Assembly (NCBI GenBank): GCA_947176055.1
Contig: CAMWPE010000032.1
Location: forward strand, 1-14,112
Direction: 5' to 3'
Origin: an uncultured Desulfovibrio sp.
Lineage (GTDB): Bacteria; Desulfobacterota; Desulfovibrionia; Desulfovibrionales; Desulfovibrionaceae
Length of the DNA: 14,112 nt
The notes beneath the pieces were generated by a model. That model was not told the DNA's origin. It made no database searches and saw nothing but the letters and a program-made list of their open reading frames with translations. Below are positions 7,701 through 14,112 of this stretch, in pieces (positions within the stretch are counted from its first letter, which is position 1; every line of letters starts with the position of its first letter). A program made the position numbers and the translations under genes.

Positions 7701-7968
7701 TTCTCAAGGCGTGGCTCGCGACGAAGCCATGGCTTGCGGACTCGTGCCCGCAACGAACAAAGTCGCGGCCATTCCCGAATTTGTCGATGAAAATTGCGCG
7801 ATTCTCGCGCCGCCGGAGAACGCTTCGGCCTTGGCCGAAGGTATAGGACGCTTGGCGGACGATCCGGAGCTATTTATGAGAATGTCTCGCGCCGCGGCGG
7901 AGAACGTTCGCCGCTCGCGTCCATCCAGAACCATTATCGCGCGCGAAATAGACTTGATTACGAGCTAA
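4783..7968 (+). CDS. Large multidomain glycosyltransferase (CgeB-like GT-B plus C-terminal GT4)
   Basis: This 1061-residue soluble protein carries at least two sugar-transfer units. Residues about 10-325 look like the CgeB/'Glyco_trans_1_2' type: KPDLIFLESAWHGK (47-60), AYWAKEDPVHY (91-101), LLPFACQP (136-143) and the nucleotide-sugar end YSQTMFARRVFELMASGTPVIS (240-261). Residues about 334-510 (VLCVSSVGDIASA, then LDSRDWHGKNYLKDM at 412-426) resemble the GT-A-like module attached to some CgeB proteins; this is weaker. Residues about 570-680 are beta-rich and unrecognised. Residues about 688-1060 are a GT4-type GT-B domain: WAHGSEIQPWHRR (790-802), FVSRYFAEEV (841-850), IIHNPVDTDIF (865-875), ILVAGDGALFE (922-932) and PTRWDSQGVARDEAMACGLVP (969-989). 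The usual EX7E pair is D973 and E981 here, a substitution seen in some GT4 members. No signal peptide or membrane segment is visible, so it is probably cytoplasmic. The ribosome site is weak (GGAAA from 4770). The stop is 61 bases before the next gene. Donor and acceptor sugars cannot be read from the sequence. Confidence 0.85.
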   Translation: MESKIIPFAKIRVAAIMDDFTYNNFKDECNILQLIPDYCIQQLDEFKPDLIFLESAWHGKHKLWVSKMRGQGSDEVDEIINWAKFRKIPTAYWAKEDPVHYGAFLNLAKKCDYTFTTDIDCIPWYKAELGHDRVYLLPFACQPKLQNPIEFPDGRKPGFSFAGAYYRRFPERMENLENIFDALKKIGPLAIYNRFYEYDWPRYRFPEKYHENILPNLDYKDIDQAYKGYEWAINLNTVKYSQTMFARRVFELMASGTPVISNFSQGVRNFFGDLVFMSDNGANIARRLTSVSPLELDKIKLAALRKVLDQHTYKKRFEYIALKTLGVNPPVSFPPVLCVSSVGDIASAVALSRAFSSQTCQNKRLCIICPAELLNSIKKSCPSPDIFVFEDNLANNLKIGEIVNGEFWVTTLDSRDWHGKNYLKDMILASQFAAYPALGKATFWKLQNGGIARINPGEEYKLSAALPLRRAIINSGVLGKDATFGAILNMIAREEIFAGLSLDSLSYCEDGAGSPLAAATLELSDPLDQGLDIEELNRLAETTGPGSPKAPVTLRFHGPRRVASLFPEETMKENLSLDDDAFYIECPAAEDKKMILSSTLSLGDYRNDDILKTALNAHGSAGYAIRFLDESQILLCERICPPHVCCAHPIPGSAAAFQIGLLTNPERPSYIYSLNFGDDYAELGNFASHSDYLLVTSGYPDYDDLYKNAFVHGRIKEYRKNGLNVDIFVHEPGRSTRFREYNGINIVSGDIRYLKKILSSHSYKKVLVHFLYYPVWKIMRGLPGLKKIVWAHGSEIQPWHRRLFNFNSRDQLELEQQKSMNRMGYWKQVLYSRDDNLKLVFVSRYFAEEVMEDYKIRLPEDRFAIIHNPVDTDIFKYRALPSENRYKIILLRSFYSPKYGNDLAVKCIFELSKRNDFNKFEILVAGDGALFEETVAPLRAFPNIRIEKRFYSPEEMAELYPRFGVCLTPTRWDSQGVARDEAMACGLVPATNKVAAIPEFVDENCAILAPPENASALAEGIGRLADDPELFMRMSRAAAENVRRSRPSRTIIAREIDLITS

Positions 7969-8029
7969 AACATGACAGGCGTTACCGGTTCTTTTTTATC
8001 CCCAAAATTGGCGCGAAGCCAGGCGCTTT

Positions 8030-9706
8030 ATGAATGATCGCGTAAAATTATTCAAAAATGTAATTTTGCGGCCATTTGAGCGCGATCACAAAGGCTATTT
8101 TTTAGGCCGGATGGGCGCGCATACGGAGGATGGCGAAAGAATCTACGAAGCCATGTACTTTACTACACCGGAAAATATCAATTGCGTTGATTTTCTGGAC
8201 TTTGACGACTCTTATGAGGATTATATTGCCGAACCGTGTATTTACGCCGGCTTTTCCAATGGCGCGTACGGGCATTTTATCACGGAGGGTATAGCCCGCC
8301 TTTGGCGTACCCAGGACTGTCCGTGGCCTATTGTATTTATGGATCAAAGGGTGCATCCTGGTTTATACGCACAAATTTTGAGATTTTTAGGCGTCAAAGG
8401 CCGCGTGATAAATCTCGCGAAACCTACAAAATTCGCGGCGCTGGCTTTCCCGGATCCCGCCTGCCAGATCCATAGTTATATCGAGCGTCGTCAACTTGAT
8501 TTTCTTGCCAGGCAAGAAAACGCTATCATTCCTGGTAAAAAAATATTCTTTTCTCGTTCTAAATTGCATAGATTTATGGGAGGTCATACCCAGGACGACG
8601 CTCGTTTCGATGAAATTTTCGCAAAACGCGGCTTCAAAGTTGTTTATCCAGAAACATTGACATTTATGGAACAGGTTGAGGAGGTTGCGACAAGCGAGCT
8701 CGTGACAGGATTGGAAGCGTCTTATTTTCACACATTGCTATTTCTTAAAGATCCAGTAAAAACCCGTTTTGTAGCTTTTGCCCGGCATATGCGCGGCGAG
8801 GGTATGTTTAATATTATCAAGAACCAAAAAAATGTCGATTATAAGACGATTAAGATTCGCGAAAGCAATAAGAAAGTAAGTTCCAAGAAGCCTATACCTG
8901 TCAATTTCGAATATATTGAAACCCTTCTTGACCGCGATCCGGATTTAAAAAATATCGATGCATTAAATATCGAAGTCTCTCCGGATTTACCGCCGGTAAG
9001 CTTCGCCGATAATATAAAAAATTTCAAGGAGACAACATTGTCGTCCAAGGATAAGAAAGCCTCGTCGCCGGAACGTCCAACTCTCGATTACCTCGCCCGG
9101 AAATTTGGCACGAACAAACACATCCACGAATATTTCGATTTATACGAACAAATTTTCGAACCCTTGAGGGATAAATATTTCTGTCTACTGGAACTGGGTA
9201 TTTATAAAGGTCAATCCTTGAATATGTGGCGCGAATTTTTTCCCAAAGCTCTTATAGTTGGAGTTGATATTACTGATAAGGATTTTGGTCCGATTCATCC
9301 GGAAATTCGCGTGGAATTGATAACCGGGGATGACCGGCGCCGGCTGGCCAATATTATCAAAGAGTACAACCCGACGATCGTTATCGACGACGCGTCGCAC
9401 ACATGGGCCGATCAGATAAATTCGTTTATAACCGTTTTTAGATTGCTCGAACCGGGAGCCTATTATCTGATCGAGGCAATTCATACGTCTTTTGGGACAT
9501 TCCGTTCCAGGAAGCGTCCCTATGCAAATTATCCCGTTGATCCGGCCCGTTTCTTTTCGCAAATCTCACTTGCGGTAATGGGAGATTCCCAGACTCAATT
9601 TTATCCCGGACTGGAGGACTTTTCGGATGAACAAGTCAGGGCCGCGGGGATGATAAACTATATGATTTTCAAAAAGCATCTGTGTTTGATCGCCAAAAAA
9701 CACTAA
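8030..9706 (+). CDS. GT61-type glycosyltransferase fused to a SAM-dependent methyltransferase
   Basis: This 558-residue protein has two enzyme halves. Residues about 60-260 match the GT61 (DUF563) pattern: NGAYGHFITEGIARLW (77-92), KKIFFSRSKLHR (170-181), KVVYPETLTFMEQVEEVATSELVTG (starting at 203) and EASYFHTLLFL (229-239). A lysine-rich linker (about 268-350) follows. Residues about 351-558 are a class I methyltransferase close in pattern to the MycE/macrocin O-methyltransferase type: LDYLARKFGTNKHIHEY (352-368), SAM motif LLELGIYKGQSLNMW (386-400), acidic GVDI (411-414), VIDDASHTWADQI (451-463) and YYLIEAIHTSFG (478-489). The family usually reads ED at the IEA position; here residue 483 is Ala. 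A likely job is to add a sugar and methylate it or the chain end. The ribosome site is weak (AGG at 8021-8023). There is no signal peptide. It lies between the large glycosyltransferase and the coiled-coil gene, 21 bases before the latter. Confidence 0.82.
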   Translation: MNDRVKLFKNVILRPFERDHKGYFLGRMGAHTEDGERIYEAMYFTTPENINCVDFLDFDDSYEDYIAEPCIYAGFSNGAYGHFITEGIARLWRTQDCPWPIVFMDQRVHPGLYAQILRFLGVKGRVINLAKPTKFAALAFPDPACQIHSYIERRQLDFLARQENAIIPGKKIFFSRSKLHRFMGGHTQDDARFDEIFAKRGFKVVYPETLTFMEQVEEVATSELVTGLEASYFHTLLFLKDPVKTRFVAFARHMRGEGMFNIIKNQKNVDYKTIKIRESNKKVSSKKPIPVNFEYIETLLDRDPDLKNIDALNIEVSPDLPPVSFADNIKNFKETTLSSKDKKASSPERPTLDYLARKFGTNKHIHEYFDLYEQIFEPLRDKYFCLLELGIYKGQSLNMWREFFPKALIVGVDITDKDFGPIHPEIRVELITGDDRRRLANIIKEYNPTIVIDDASHTWADQINSFITVFRLLEPGAYYLIEAIHTSFGTFRSRKRPYANYPVDPARFFSQISLAVMGDSQTQFYPGLEDFSDEQVRAAGMINYMIFKKHLCLIAKKH

Positions 9707-9727
9707 AATTTTTCAGGAAAAAGGACC

Positions 9728-10732
9728 GTGTCACAAAGCAAAGAATCCCTCGACCTTCCCGCGCAAGAAGATCTCGCGTTGCTTCATCCCCAGTCAGAGG
9801 CCCTGGTCCGGTTAATGGGGGAATTTATAGCCGATGGCAAACTGTTGAGGGAGGGTCAATGGGGTCGAGATCTTTTCGATAATATTTATTCGTTGCCTCG
9901 GCTTCTCCTGACATCCTTAAAGTTGCGACGTCTGAAAACCCAGGACGCCAAGATGAAACCGCCGGCGGAACTGGGAGGAAAAGGTTATTCCGCCGTAATC
10001 AAGGCCTTTGAAGCCGGCGGAGATAAAGCTGTCGAAGAACTCCTCGCGTCTGTGGAAATTTCCTCGCGAATTAAAGGCGAAGCCTATACTGTCCTTGCTA
10101 AAAAGGCCCTCGAGGATGATCCTAAAACCGCTTTTTCTTACGCTTTCAAAGCGTGGCGCGCCGATCCCGCCCCATTCCGTCTCAAATGGCTGGCTTTCAG
10201 GGCTTACGACGCGGAGGATATATGGATCGCGAACGCCATTATCAATATTTTGCCTAAAGATATAAATTTCAGCGAATCGGAAGGCAGGTATCTGGAAAAA
10301 ATCAGGAAAGCCGCGTCAGTCGCTCATAAGCGTTTATTTGGCGACGTTCGCTTAAGCGTCGACGCCGAAACCCTGGTTCGTTCTCTTTCGGATGACCTTT
10401 ATATCGCGGAGAATGAAACTAAAAAAATAAAAGGGAGACTCGAGACATTTCGCGAACTTTACAGGACTATGATTTCGGAAGTGAATCTAGCTCATACGCG
10501 TCTTAAAGATCTCCGGGAAGAATTCGACGCAAGGATTGCTGAAAAAGAGAGGCTGATTGAAGAGTCGCGACGCGAGGCGGAGCGGGCCAGGAATGTTCTT
10601 CGGGAACGCGACGAACAAATACAAAGTCTCCTCGCTATAAACTCCGAATTGACGAAAAAAGTCGCGGAAAATGATAATATAGACAAAAAACTATCTTTAA
10701 TAATGGAAAAGGCGGGACTAAAGAGTTCCTGA
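9728..10732 (+). CDS. Soluble helical protein with C-terminal coiled coil, function unknown
   Basis: I do not recognise this 334-residue protein. It starts at GTG (9728) with AGGA at 9715-9718, nine bases upstream, and a second AGGA closer in. Residues 1-70 are helical with a basic patch (RRLK). Residues about 85-205 are alanine-rich helices resembling degenerate tetratricopeptide or SEL1-type repeats (AVEELLASV, KTAFSYAFKAWRADP). Residues about 220-325 form a long heptad-patterned coiled coil (KDLREEFDARIAEKERLIEE, then REAERARNVLRERDEQIQSL). There is no signal peptide or transmembrane segment. Coming 21 bases after the GT61/methyltransferase gene and last in the run, it is probably co-transcribed. 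A coiled coil plus helical repeats suits a scaffold or chain-length ruler for the glycan enzymes, as coiled coils do in some O-antigen methyltransferase systems; that role is inference only. Confidence 0.75.
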   Translation: MSQSKESLDLPAQEDLALLHPQSEALVRLMGEFIADGKLLREGQWGRDLFDNIYSLPRLLLTSLKLRRLKTQDAKMKPPAELGGKGYSAVIKAFEAGGDKAVEELLASVEISSRIKGEAYTVLAKKALEDDPKTAFSYAFKAWRADPAPFRLKWLAFRAYDAEDIWIANAIINILPKDINFSESEGRYLEKIRKAASVAHKRLFGDVRLSVDAETLVRSLSDDLYIAENETKKIKGRLETFRELYRTMISEVNLAHTRLKDLREEFDARIAEKERLIEESRREAERARNVLRERDEQIQSLLAINSELTKKVAENDNIDKKLSLIMEKAGLKSS

Positions 10733-10775
10733 TCAAAATTTTAACACTTTTTTTCGCGTTTTACGCGTCGACATT

Positions 10776-10798
10776 AAAAAGGCCCGTTTCCGGGCCTT
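10776..10798 (-). terminator. Rho-independent terminator of rpoC
   Basis: On the minus strand the stem AAGGCCCG/CGGGCCTT (10798-10791 and 10786-10779) closes a GAAA tetraloop and ends in five T (10780-10776), 43 bases past the rpoC stop. The plus-strand reading has the same stem but only a weak T-tract (TTCCCATTTTC), so it may also stop the converging glycan transcript less efficiently. Confidence 0.9.
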
Positions 10799-10840
10799 CC
10801 CATTTTCTCCGCCCGCTTGATGTCGCGGCGTTAAAACTTT

Positions 10841-14112
<3,272 letters not shown>

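Noticed and set aside
10755..10767. Small CGCGT/ACGCG hairpin after the coiled-coil gene
   Set aside because: It has only a 5-bp stem and no T-run after it on either strand; the real terminator is the GGCCCG stem just downstream.

Overview
The window is bacterial, Gram-negative and probably from the Desulfovibrio lineage (Desulfobacterota). The evidence is a Pal-type outer-membrane lipoprotein with the 'GNCDDRGT' form of its peptidoglycan-binding motif, FlgO-family envelope proteins, and an RpoC that reads very much like Desulfovibrio RpoC as I remember it. The lineage call is a recognition judgement and no search was run. I see no insertion sequence, tRNA, rRNA or CRISPR array.

Layout, left to right. 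Bases 1-420 (minus strand) hold the N-terminal 140 residues of IspG, cut by the window edge. Divergent from it, 674-2218 is a tight three-gene plus-strand set: a FlgO-like lipoprotein, a 96-residue exported TPR-like protein and a second exported FlgO-like protein, closed by a hairpin terminator. Next come two monocistronic-looking housekeeping genes: ychF (2441-3541) and pal (3674-4141), the latter with its own sigma70-like promoter and terminator. A roughly 600-base stretch (4187-4782) has no convincing gene but several inverted repeats, including a 16-bp perfect palindrome nested in a longer bulged inverted repeat.

Bases 4783-10732 are a plus-strand run of three large genes that look like a surface-glycan locus: a 1061-residue multidomain glycosyltransferase (CgeB-like GT-B, a possible GT-A-like module, a beta-rich segment and a GT4 domain), a 558-residue fusion of a GT61-type glycosyltransferase to a SAM-dependent methyltransferase, and a 334-residue soluble protein ending in a long coiled coil. 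Parts of this locus are clearly AT-richer than the flanking core genes. The run meets the 3' end of rpoC (10841 to the window end, minus strand, partial) head-on, with a hairpin terminator between them.

How the parts fit: the core genes serve isoprenoid synthesis (IspG), ribosome-associated regulation (YchF), cell-envelope integrity (Pal) and transcription (RpoC). The FlgO set is probably another outer-membrane or periplasmic assembly. The glycosyltransferase/methyltransferase/coiled-coil run most likely builds and caps a species-specific surface or protein-linked glycan. The fusions in that run, and the structured non-coding stretch before it, are the parts most worth a second look.
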